Origin: Runella zeae DSM 19591
Lineage (GTDB): Bacteria; Bacteroidota; Bacteroidia; Cytophagales; Spirosomataceae
Reading direction: 5' to 3'
Assembly (NCBI RefSeq): GCF_000423565.1
Contig: NZ_KE384036.1
Coordinates: forward strand, 310,001 to 374,000
Length of the DNA: 64,000 nt
Numbering within the stretch: position 1 is the first letter of the stretch; every line of letters starts with the position of its first letter. This document shows, piece after piece, positions 17,478 to 24,820 of the stretch. Made by a program: the position numbers and the translations under genes. Below the pieces are notes generated by a model, which saw only the letters and a program-made list of their open reading frames with translations, ran no database searches and was not told where the DNA came from.

Positions 17478-19610
17478 TTACTTGTCAAATATTGTTTTTT
17501 CTTCCAAATGCTGCTCAGCTTCTTTTCGACTAAACCAAATAGGACGCATTTTCTTTTCAGACAAAAGCGGTAACTGGTCGGTTTGATGTTTGGAATCGGG
17601 CTGAGTAGCATTGCCATAACTAGTAAGAACTTTAGCTTTTAAGGGCTTTGAAAACTCAATAGCGGCTACATAGGTATCTCCGTGTACGGGTACAAATTTG
17701 CCATCAGATGTAGGTCCTAAAGTCATAGTTCGAAACACCCCCATAGGTCCCGGGCCCCCATTACCGGGCAAATCCACGTCATTGATTCTAAACCTGAATA
17801 CTTCTCCCCATGCTACATCCAAGCGCCCATGAGTAGCTTTTACTTCTTTGGCGGCATCCAAAAGCGCCAAGAGTGCTGCTTTAGGGTCAGCGATTCCGCT
17901 GGGGGTACTATAAGGTTGATTCAAATCCCAAGGTTTAGCAAATAAAGTAGAAGCCGTGCCGAGCGAATTAAGCTTTTCATTTCCTCCTACCCATTTTCGT
18001 ACAAAGCGGTCAAACAAAAATGCCCCTTTGCTTTCATTGTCGGTACGGTGATCCCACGCCGTCAATACCGCCGCTACTTCTTTGGCTTCGGTGCTACCCT
18101 CTGCTTGTGCCAAAGCCACCAAATCGCCCACAATGCGGTCGGCAAGTTCCATTTTGGTGGAGAGTTTCATTTCCACAACATCATCTAAGGTAATCTTAGA
18201 AGCCGTTGAAAGCATTCTGACTGAGCTTTGCGTCCTAAACGACATCTGCGGTGGCGGTGCCATGTAAGCCGGAAAATCTTTGTAATTGTTGACCATCGGC
18301 ACGGTGGCAGTCCACGGCGGCTCATTGGTGTTTTGAAGCCAACCTGTGGTGGGATTTTTTACTTTTGGTAAATCCTTGTAGGGATGCGTTTGGGTCCAAA
18401 GTGTACTGGAGGTATCTCCCCTTACTACGCCTGACCAATATTTCCAATCACCCACGGGGCGCTTAGGTACTTCGGCATTAAAAAGATTGAAAATGTTGCC
18501 TTTATTGTCGGCAAACATCAAGGTATACATCGGAATCTGCAACCTACTCACTACCGCCTCAAACTCCTCCAAATCTTTGGCCTTGGCCATGTCCCAGTAT
18601 TGTTCTATCATTCCAGATTGTTGAAGTCCTGCTACCCGCATCGCAATCGCCTTTCCTCCTTTTTCGCTCACTACTGGCCCGTGAATCGAATGTTTCACTA
18701 CTATTTTTTCCTCTCTCAAACTTCCGTCAGTTTGTCGGATTTTTAAACTTTTTTCTTTCGTCTCAAAAGCCTTCACTTTGCCATCCCAGCGATACCCTCC
18801 TTCGGCAAGCGAGAGTTCATAAAAATCTTGCCCGTCGTTGGTATTGACCGTTTGGGCATAGCCACCAGTGGCATTGAATGCCATAGTCAGCACTGGAAAT
18901 CCCATGCGGCTAATACCGTAAGTATTGACCCCCGGCGCGACCAATTGCGCCTCAAAATACATGTACAAATCGCGCCATGGTAGGTGCGGATTGGTCAATA
19001 AAAGGGTATTGCCCGTAGCTGATTTGGAAGGGCCTACGGCCCAGGCATTCGAACCATTTTTATCACCTTGCACTCTTTCGGTAGCGGCCAATCGCGCCTC
19101 AGAAGCCAAAAACACAAAGTGCGTAACCCGATGGCAGTGTGCAATCAAATCTATGGCATCAATCGGAAGCACGCGCTTGGCCTCCTCGCTGATTTTATCA
19201 GGATTTTGCGAAGCATAGTCGTTGACTCCTTGGGCAAAAGCGTCAAGATTTTTGCGCATGGCAGGTTTTTGGGCTTTATACCATTCTTGTGCTCTTTCGT
19301 ATACACTATTTAAAATCACCCAACGGTCGGCCGAAACATACTTTTCTCCCCAATATTCTGCCCCTTTTCCTCGTGCCTGTCCATAGAGTTGGAGAATGAG
19401 ATTGCCGTGGTTTTTAGATTGTGCCCAGCCATAAGCATAAAAAAGGCTTTCATTATTTTTAGCATAAATATGCGGTACTCCCCAAGTATCCCACAATATT
19501 TCGGCTTGTTTATAGGAAGGCTTTTGCTGGGCGTGAGTTTCGGCAATTTGTAAAAGCAACCCCAACACAACAATAATATGGATAGATTTTCTGAACATAA
19601 GTTTCAGCAA
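17478..19610 (-). CDS. Penicillin acylase family protein (Ntn hydrolase)
   Basis: A 710-residue secreted acylase. A signal peptide (to about A27) is followed by the alpha chain with ILWDTWGVPHIYA, a spacer, and the autocatalytic cleavage point before the nucleophilic serine in NGSNAWAVGPSKS (G186/S187). Later segments typical of the beta chain are NTNDGQDFYEL, NTNEPPW and GNATQPDSKH. The family hydrolyses amide bonds in beta-lactams, N-acyl-homoserine lactones and N-acyl amino acids; the substrate here is unknown. It is transcribed convergently to the GH127 gene and does not appear to belong to the sugar operon. Confidence 0.93.
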   Translation of the reverse strand: MLKLMFRKSIHIIVVLGLLLQIAETHAQQKPSYKQAEILWDTWGVPHIYAKNNESLFYAYGWAQSKNHGNLILQLYGQARGKGAEYWGEKYVSADRWVILNSVYERAQEWYKAQKPAMRKNLDAFAQGVNDYASQNPDKISEEAKRVLPIDAIDLIAHCHRVTHFVFLASEARLAATERVQGDKNGSNAWAVGPSKSATGNTLLLTNPHLPWRDLYMYFEAQLVAPGVNTYGISRMGFPVLTMAFNATGGYAQTVNTNDGQDFYELSLAEGGYRWDGKVKAFETKEKSLKIRQTDGSLREEKIVVKHSIHGPVVSEKGGKAIAMRVAGLQQSGMIEQYWDMAKAKDLEEFEAVVSRLQIPMYTLMFADNKGNIFNLFNAEVPKRPVGDWKYWSGVVRGDTSSTLWTQTHPYKDLPKVKNPTTGWLQNTNEPPWTATVPMVNNYKDFPAYMAPPPQMSFRTQSSVRMLSTASKITLDDVVEMKLSTKMELADRIVGDLVALAQAEGSTEAKEVAAVLTAWDHRTDNESKGAFLFDRFVRKWVGGNEKLNSLGTASTLFAKPWDLNQPYSTPSGIADPKAALLALLDAAKEVKATHGRLDVAWGEVFRFRINDVDLPGNGGPGPMGVFRTMTLGPTSDGKFVPVHGDTYVAAIEFSKPLKAKVLTSYGNATQPDSKHQTDQLPLLSEKKMRPIWFSRKEAEQHLEEKTIFDK

Positions 19611-19847
19611 TTAGGGTTCAAAAAAGAAGAATAGAATGTTGAGAAGTAATAATTTATTATTATGCAAAATACACCATTACCAATTAAAATTTTAGCAATG
19701 AGTTATTTTTAAAACTATTCTTTTATAAAATCCAAAAAATACCAACAATAGTACTAACCACCGTCAAAGCTTCTTTTAGTCCCTCACCCTTAATCATTAC
19801 CAAAAACAAATTATTTAGGTTTAATTGAGGTCAATTTTACTAAAGCT
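19611..19847. promoter_or_regulatory. Divergent intergenic region, acylase/esterase
   Basis: An AT-rich 237-bp gap between divergent genes that must hold both promoters. I could not single out a convincing box or dyad. Confidence 0.35.
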
Positions 19848-20645
19848 ATGGCCTCCTTTTTCACTGTCGAACTCTCAGAGCCACGTTTTGAACGCGATCA
19901 TTTACGGCTCATCACCGTCAAAAGCAATGCGCTCCAAAAACGCGCCGACATCAGTGTTTTTGTGCCACCTGTTCCCTTTTCAGAACTAAAAGGTATGGTT
20001 ATTCTACTGCACGGCGTCTATGGCAGTCATTGGGCTTGGACGCTCAAAGGCGGTGTACATCATACGGCGCTTCAACTTATCAACGAAAACAAAATCCCTC
20101 CCATGATGCTAGTCATGCCCTCCGATGGGCTTTTTGGGGATGGAAGTGGCTATGTACCACACCTCAGCGAAGACTATGAAAAGTGGATTGTAGAAGATGT
20201 ACCCAAAGTAGTGGAAGAAGAAATAGTGGGACACCCTTTGCCTTTATTCGTTACGGGTCTGTCTATGGGCGGATATGGGGCATTGCGCTTAGGCGCTAAA
20301 TATTCAAATCTCTTTCGGGCTTTTTCGGGGCATTCTTCCATTACTGAATTCACCCAGTTACGGCATTTTGTCAAAGATTTTGAAGGGCTTCAAGCCTCCA
20401 CCCAAATAACTGATTCCGTGATAGATACTATTTTAGTACATCGCCACCACTTAGCTCCTTTTCAGTTTGATTGTGGACACAGCGACGTCCTTATCGAAGC
20501 CAATCGCGCCCTTCATCAAGCCCTCCAAACGCATCAGATTTCGCATCAATATCGCGAATTTGAGGGAGGTCACGAATGGCCTTATTGGGAAAAACACATT
20601 GCCGATTCTCTTCTTTTTTTCAGCCAATTTTGTAACACTATTTAA
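19848..20645 (+). CDS. Alpha/beta-hydrolase, esterase D type
   Basis: A 265-residue cytoplasmic esterase of the tributyrin esterase/esterase D group. The nucleophile is S139 in GLSMGGYG, the oxyanion region is ILLHGVYGSHWAW, and D213 and H242 (GGHEWPYW) complete a plausible triad. No signal peptide is seen. It starts an operon with the methyltransferase 10 bp downstream. The substrate is unknown; S-formylglutathione hydrolase is possible but no partner dehydrogenase is nearby. Confidence 0.88.
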   Translation: MASFFTVELSEPRFERDHLRLITVKSNALQKRADISVFVPPVPFSELKGMVILLHGVYGSHWAWTLKGGVHHTALQLINENKIPPMMLVMPSDGLFGDGSGYVPHLSEDYEKWIVEDVPKVVEEEIVGHPLPLFVTGLSMGGYGALRLGAKYSNLFRAFSGHSSITEFTQLRHFVKDFEGLQASTQITDSVIDTILVHRHHLAPFQFDCGHSDVLIEANRALHQALQTHQISHQYREFEGGHEWPYWEKHIADSLLFFSQFCNTI

Positions 20646-20654
20646 TCAAAGAGC

Positions 20655-21233
20655 ATGAACGACCATTCAATTTCTTCCATTCCTGCCGTAATTACGGCGA
20701 TTGACGCAGACGCCACCCAACACAATTTTGGACAGCCCTCCGACAATCTTACGGGCGCATTACTGCGTACCATTGTAGCAAGCAAGCCCAATGGTCACTT
20801 TCTCGAACTCGGCACAGGCGCAGGCCGCGCCACGGCTTGGCTTTTAGAAGGTATGGATGAAAATTCGACGCTTATCTCAGTGGAGTTTGATGCTCAACTT
20901 ATCGAAATCGCCGCCCGTCATTTGGGACACGACACACGCTTGCAGTTGATTTGTCAGCCCGGAGAAGAGATGCTTACCACTCTCCCACCCAATGATTTCG
21001 ACTTGGTATTTGCCGATACTTGGCCAGGCAAATACAACCATTTAGAAGAAGCCCTTTCGTTGGTAAAAAAAGGCGGTTTTTATATCATTGACGATATGCT
21101 TCCCCAGCCCAATTGGCCCGAAGGCCACGCCGATAAAGTAACCACCCTCCTCCAAACCCTTGACAATGACACGCGATTTCAGCTAGTCAAACTATCATGG
21201 GCGTCGGGAGTGGTGGTGATGGTACGAAAATAG
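20655..21233 (+). CDS. Class I SAM-dependent methyltransferase (O-methyltransferase-like)
   Basis: A 192-residue protein with a Rossmann SAM-binding core. Motif I is FLELGTGAGRATAW (E51-G57), motif II places an acidic residue in LISVEFD, and DLVFADTWPGKYNHLEEAL followed by GGFYIIDDMLPQPNW resembles O-methyltransferase family 3. It is shorter than typical family members (about 220). It is probably co-transcribed with the upstream esterase. Acceptor substrate unknown. Confidence 0.85.
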   Translation: MNDHSISSIPAVITAIDADATQHNFGQPSDNLTGALLRTIVASKPNGHFLELGTGAGRATAWLLEGMDENSTLISVEFDAQLIEIAARHLGHDTRLQLICQPGEEMLTTLPPNDFDLVFADTWPGKYNHLEEALSLVKKGGFYIIDDMLPQPNWPEGHADKVTTLLQTLDNDTRFQLVKLSWASGVVVMVRK

Positions 21234-21238
21234 GAAAC

Positions 21239-21265
21239 CCTCCATCAGAGGATTTCTGATGGAGG
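21239..21265. terminator. Hairpin between convergent genes
   Basis: Perfect 11-bp inverted repeat CCTCCATCAGA/TCTGATGGAGG with a 5-base loop, between the methyltransferase stop and the stop of the convergent paralogue. It probably terminates both transcripts, although no long T run follows on the plus strand. Confidence 0.65.
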
Positions 21266-21271
21266 ATAAAT

Positions 21272-21694
21272 TCAGTATGAAGGATACGTTTCACAGCCAA
21301 GCGTAGCGCTGGGAGAATCATAAGTCTTAATGAAAAATAAATCAGCCTCTTCTAATTCTCTATGAGACACATATCGGTAAGGTTGACGCCATTTCTCTTT
21401 GAGCAGATACTCACCCCACCGCCAAAATTTCCACGGTTCAATAGGTTGCAATCGATAAAGCGTCGGGTTGGACAAGGGATACATCGCCCGATACTGCCGA
21501 TAACAGTAATTTTGTAAAGTATCCTTCAAATAACCACCATAGAGATACTTCAAGTCTTTCGTTACATACAAGCTTTCATTAGTACCTCTCACTATTGAAT
21601 CTCCTCCAAAAATGCGAAAGAATACGTTTAAAGGCAGTAGGTTACTTAAAATGATAAATAGCAATAGGTAAAGGAAGGGTTTGTACTTTTTCAT
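21272..21694 (-). CDS. Hypothetical protein, tandem paralogue A (140 aa)
   Basis: A 140-residue protein with one N-terminal membrane anchor (KPFLYLLLFIILSNLLPLNV) and a basic, aromatic-rich outer domain (EPWKFWRWGEYLLKEKWRQP). It is almost identical to its neighbour at 21785, with the whole gene repeated at a 513-bp spacing. The C-terminus, PSATLGCETYPSY, has a single cysteine. I do not recognise the family. Gene B lies upstream on the same strand, with a weak hairpin between. A periplasm-facing single-pass protein is the simplest topology. Confidence 0.75.
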   Translation of the reverse strand: MKKYKPFLYLLLFIILSNLLPLNVFFRIFGGDSIVRGTNESLYVTKDLKYLYGGYLKDTLQNYCYRQYRAMYPLSNPTLYRLQPIEPWKFWRWGEYLLKEKWRQPYRYVSHRELEEADLFFIKTYDSPSATLGCETYPSY

Positions 21695-21733
21695 GAGAGC
21701 CGATGATAAAAGGTTTTCCCAGAAAGAAGAGAG

Positions 21734-21766
21734 TTAGGGGAGCTTCCACATAGCTCACTCCCCTAA
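21734..21766 (-). terminator. Hairpin between the tandem paralogues
   Basis: TTAGGGGAG and CTCCCCTAA form a 9-bp stem around a 15-base loop, followed on the minus strand by a pyrimidine-rich CTCTCTTCTTTCT. It probably gives partial or full termination after paralogue B. Confidence 0.5.
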
Positions 21767-21784
21767 GTACTCTATCACTCTTGA

Positions 21785-22207
21785 TTAGCGCGAAGGATAA
21801 GTTTCACAGCCAAGCGTACCGCTGGGAGAATCATAAGTCTTAATGAAAAATAAATCAGCCTCTTCTAACTCCTTATGAGACACATATCGGTAAGGTTGAC
21901 GCCATTTCTCTTTGAGCAGATACTCACCCCAACGCCAAAATTTCCACGGTTCAATAGGTTGCAATCGATAAAGCGTCGGGTTGGACAAGGGATACATCGC
22001 CCGATATTGCCGATAACAGTAATTTTGTAAGGTATCTTTTATTTTACCACCATAGATATACTTTAAATCTTTAGTCACATACAAGCTTTCATTAGTACCT
22101 CTCACAATTGAATCTCCTCCGAAAATGCGAAAGAATGCATTTAAAGGGGGTAAGTTGCTTAAAATGATAAACAGCAAGAGGTACAGGAGGAGTTTGTATT
22201 TTTTCAT
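21785..22207 (-). CDS. Hypothetical protein, tandem paralogue B (140 aa)
   Basis: Second copy of the 140-residue membrane-anchored protein, differing from copy A at roughly ten positions (for example YIYGGKIKDT in place of YLYGGYLKDT, and final R in place of Y). All tryptophan, arginine and tyrosine positions of the outer domain are kept, so both copies are probably functional. It is the first gene downstream of the Crp/Fnr gene on the same strand, about 130 bp away, and an FNR-like palindrome lies in that gap. Function unknown. Confidence 0.75.
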   Translation of the reverse strand: MKKYKLLLYLLLFIILSNLPPLNAFFRIFGGDSIVRGTNESLYVTKDLKYIYGGKIKDTLQNYCYRQYRAMYPLSNPTLYRLQPIEPWKFWRWGEYLLKEKWRQPYRYVSHKELEEADLFFIKTYDSPSGTLGCETYPSR

Positions 22208-22307
22208 GAGAGTTTATTTTTACTTCTAACCCTATCCGTATCAAGTTTTCAAAACAAGATACCAATAGATTTTTCGCTACAAAACTCCCTCCTAATACGC
22301 AGCAAAA

Positions 22308-22325
22308 AATTGACATATGTCAATT
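22308..22325. promoter_or_regulatory. FNR/Crp-like 18-bp palindrome
   Basis: AATTGACATATGTCAATT is a perfect palindrome containing TTGAC-N4-GTCAA, close to the FNR-type box TTGAT-N4-ATCAA. It lies 13 bp past the stop of a Crp/Fnr-family gene and about 100 bp before paralogue B, so the regulator may act on the paralogue pair. Confidence 0.55.
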
Positions 22326-22338
22326 AGAAAGTCAAACT

Positions 22339-22908
22339 TTACCATTTCTTGGCCCTCAATCTACTGAGGGTTTCGGAGCTAATTCCCAAGTAAGAAGCGA
22401 TATACTTGAGCGGTACGCGATTGCTTATGTCGGGAAAAGAAGCAACGAGGTTTCTATAACGCTCATCGGCCGTTTTTTTTCTTAGGTTTTGAGTGCGCTG
22501 TTCGCTCAATACATAATACTTTTCGGTCAGCAACCTTCCCACCAAATTGAAGGCAGGGTATTGGAGATAAAGACGCTCAAGATTTTGGCGCGAAATAGAC
22601 CATAACAAGCTCTCTTCTAAGGTTTCGATGATTTCTTCGGAAGGTGATTTGGCATAAAAACTAACAATAGAAATCACAAAGTCGCCTTCTTTCATAAACC
22701 AAGAATTCACCTCTTGCCCGTCTTTTAGATAATACCCCCTCACACAGCCTTTTTCAATAAAATACATTTTCTGGGCCACTTGGCCTTCTTTTAAAACGAA
22801 CTGTTTTTTGGGCACCTCTTCTCTCACCAAAACCTGCCGCAAAGAATATTCAAAATCAGTGGTCACTTCCGGCCACAACAGCCGAATAAGCCCGATTAGC
22901 TTTTCCAT
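22339..22908 (-). CDS. Crp/Fnr family transcriptional regulator
   Basis: A 189-residue regulator with an N-terminal cyclic-nucleotide-binding-like barrel (LKEGQVAQKMYFIEKGCVRGYY) and a C-terminal helix-turn-helix (VPLKYIASYLGISSETLSRLR). It lacks an N-terminal cysteine cluster, so it is not an iron-sulfur FNR. This short form is abundant in Bacteroidota. It shares orientation with the two paralogues downstream, with a palindromic site between. The effector is unknown. Confidence 0.9.
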   Translation of the reverse strand: MEKLIGLIRLLWPEVTTDFEYSLRQVLVREEVPKKQFVLKEGQVAQKMYFIEKGCVRGYYLKDGQEVNSWFMKEGDFVISIVSFYAKSPSEEIIETLEESLLWSISRQNLERLYLQYPAFNLVGRLLTEKYYVLSEQRTQNLRKKTADERYRNLVASFPDISNRVPLKYIASYLGISSETLSRLRAKKW

Positions 22909-22938
22909 GGTATTCAGATATTTAGCCTCCTAAAACGC

Positions 22939-22972
22939 AAAAGAGGCTACCAAATGTTTGGTAGCCTCTTTT
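22939..22972 (-). terminator. Rho-independent terminator of tig
   Basis: Perfect 16-bp inverted repeat (AAAAGAGGCTACCAAA, TG loop, complementary arm) located just past the tig stop. On the minus strand the stem ends in a T-rich run. Confidence 0.85.
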
Positions 22973-22992
22973 ACAAAAATAAGATTTGTCAA

Positions 22993-24339
22993 CTAATCTT
23001 GGCTCAAGCTCTTCACAATCTCCTGAAATTGGTCTACATCGATGGTTTTGGCTTCGAGGGTCAACTGCCCTTTGAGTACCTCAAAAATGCGGTCGTCAAA
23101 CACCAAATTATACATCTTAGAGTAGTTATTTTCTTTTTCTGAAGTCAAATAGTTCATCGCGATTTTGCGGATGGTATCGTTCATTTCGGCGCCCATGTCA
23201 TTGCCATAGAACCCAAACTGCTCACGTACCATATCTTCGGCACGAGCAACAACCTCCTCAGAATCAACTTTAACGTCTACTTGCTCGGCGATTTTATTTT
23301 TAATCAACGACAATTTCAACGACTTAGTGAATTGTGGATAATCGGCATCAATTTGCTCAGGCGTAAATTTGCCTTCGTTTACTTTGAAAAGCCAATCTTT
23401 CAAAAATGCTTCGGGTAGGTCGATGCTGATGTTGTCCAACAACGCTTGGTCGATATCACGACGCAACAAGGCATCGGCTTCGCGGGCGTAGTTACGTTGG
23501 ATAATTTCAGCTACTTGGCTACGAAACGTTTCTTCCGAATCTGCTTTGCCTACTCCCAATACTTTATCAAAAAACTCTTGGTTGATTTCGGCAGGCGCTT
23601 GGCGAGTAATGTCCTCAATCGTAAATTCGTAATCTCCGCTCAATTCGGCAGCAGCTTCGTCTTTCAAACCTGTAAGATGTGCCACAGCTTTGTCATCCAC
23701 GAAAGTATCACGAATATCAAACGTAATCACATCACCTTTGGCAAGGCCAACAAATTTTGCCTGCGCTTCTTCTTTGATTTGTTTAGAAGGGATGGCTGTT
23801 TTGGTCGAAAAATCTCCCTGCTTCAATTCCCCATAAAGCATATCGCCTTCTTCTGAAGTTTCAGGATTGATTTGTCCGGCAAACTGACTGCGAAGGTTTT
23901 CGATCGTATCATTCAATTCTTTCTCACCTGCCTCAATGTTATAAGTTGATACCGCAGGAAGATTCGATAAGCTTACTTCAAAATCCGAAGCCAGACCTAA
24001 TTCATAAGCAAACTCAAATTCACTTTGGGCATCCCAATCAATCGTAGCGGTTTTAGCTTGGTCGATTTGAGGGTCACCTACTACTTGAAGTTTGTTGTCA
24101 CGGATATAGCCGTTGACCGTATCACTGAGAAGCTGATTTACTTCATCAATAACGATGCTTTTGCCATACATCCTTTTGATGACCTGCGTAGGCACTTTGC
24201 CCGGACGGAAGCCCTTCAAATTGACACGTTTACTATAATCTTTGAGTGTTTTTTCTACTTTTGGTTGATAATCTTCCTTCGCCAATTTTACGGTTAGGGT
24301 GGCGTTGGTAGGCGTACTTTTTTCTAACAGAACCTCCAT
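22993..24339 (-). CDS. tig: Trigger factor, ribosome-associated chaperone and prolyl isomerase
   Basis: A 448-residue protein with the three trigger factor regions: an N-terminal ribosome-binding domain containing VNLKGFRPGKVPTQVIKRMYG (about residues 38-58), a central FKBP-like domain with GDVITFDIRD (about 200-210), and a long alpha-helical C-terminal chaperone domain. The length fits bacterial Tig. It binds near the ribosome exit tunnel and shields nascent chains. The usual clpP/clpX partners are not adjacent. It lies downstream of a tRNA-Leu on the same strand and has its own terminator. Confidence 0.96.
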   Translation of the reverse strand: MEVLLEKSTPTNATLTVKLAKEDYQPKVEKTLKDYSKRVNLKGFRPGKVPTQVIKRMYGKSIVIDEVNQLLSDTVNGYIRDNKLQVVGDPQIDQAKTATIDWDAQSEFEFAYELGLASDFEVSLSNLPAVSTYNIEAGEKELNDTIENLRSQFAGQINPETSEEGDMLYGELKQGDFSTKTAIPSKQIKEEAQAKFVGLAKGDVITFDIRDTFVDDKAVAHLTGLKDEAAAELSGDYEFTIEDITRQAPAEINQEFFDKVLGVGKADSEETFRSQVAEIIQRNYAREADALLRRDIDQALLDNISIDLPEAFLKDWLFKVNEGKFTPEQIDADYPQFTKSLKLSLIKNKIAEQVDVKVDSEEVVARAEDMVREQFGFYGNDMGAEMNDTIRKIAMNYLTSEKENNYSKMYNLVFDDRIFEVLKGQLTLEAKTIDVDQFQEIVKSLSQD

Positions 24340-24405
24340 TGTTGCAGTTATTAATAATCTGTGATGATTTCAAACAGATGATTTGTGAGTGGTTAATTAT
24401 TAAAA

Positions 24406-24437
24406 AAACCCTCAAACTATGACGAGTTTGAGGGTTT
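24406..24437 (-). terminator. Rho-independent terminator of tRNA-Leu
   Basis: 13-bp stem AAACCCTCAAACT/AGTTTGAGGGTTT with a 6-base loop. On the minus strand it is followed by a run of T, so it ends the tRNA transcript before tig. Confidence 0.85.
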
Positions 24438-24480
24438 AGCTTTTTGACATTTCTCTATTGAAGAGAGCTGTCAGCAAAGG

Positions 24481-24562
24481 TACGGGCGGAGGGACTCGAA
24501 CCCCCATGCCTTGCGGCGCCAGATCCTAAGTCTGGTATGTCTACCAATTCCACCACGCCCGC
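24481..24562 (-). tRNA. tRNA-Leu (anticodon UAG)
   Basis: On the minus strand GCGGGCG pairs with CGCCCGT as the acceptor stem (one G-U), with discriminator A. The anticodon stem is CCAGA/TCTGG around the loop CTTAGGA, giving anticodon UAG, which reads CUA. A long variable arm (GCGCCGCAAGGC) fits a class II leucine tRNA, and GGTTCGAGTCC forms the T arm. CCA is not encoded. About 82 nt. Confidence 0.95.
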
Positions 24563-24820
24563 AGCGTGTATTTAGGCATTTCCGAAAGGTGGCTTTTAGA
24601 AACTATTTTTACCACTTATTTCGGGCTGCAAAATTATACACAATTTTATAAAAGCCAAAAAAAATTTCAACTTTTCATACTTTCTTTAAATTGGAATACA
24701 TCCACAGCCTACCATATTTTATTGTATATCAAACACTTGCCTCTTTATCTTCTTTTTTTTTCATGTTTTATAATCATTAAAAAATTGTAAAATTTATTAT
24801 CTTTACCTACTTTAGTCGTA
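24563..24820. promoter_or_regulatory. Intergenic region, tRNA-Leu / RelA-SpoT
   Basis: A 258-bp AT-rich gap between divergent transcripts. A TATCTTTA sequence at 24798-24805 resembles the -7 box, but no -33 element is correctly spaced. Nothing else stands out. Confidence 0.3.

Noticed and set aside
17478-19610. Quorum-quenching role of the acylase
   Set aside because: The family includes homoserine-lactone acylases, but nothing in the sequence or context separates these from other amide hydrolases.
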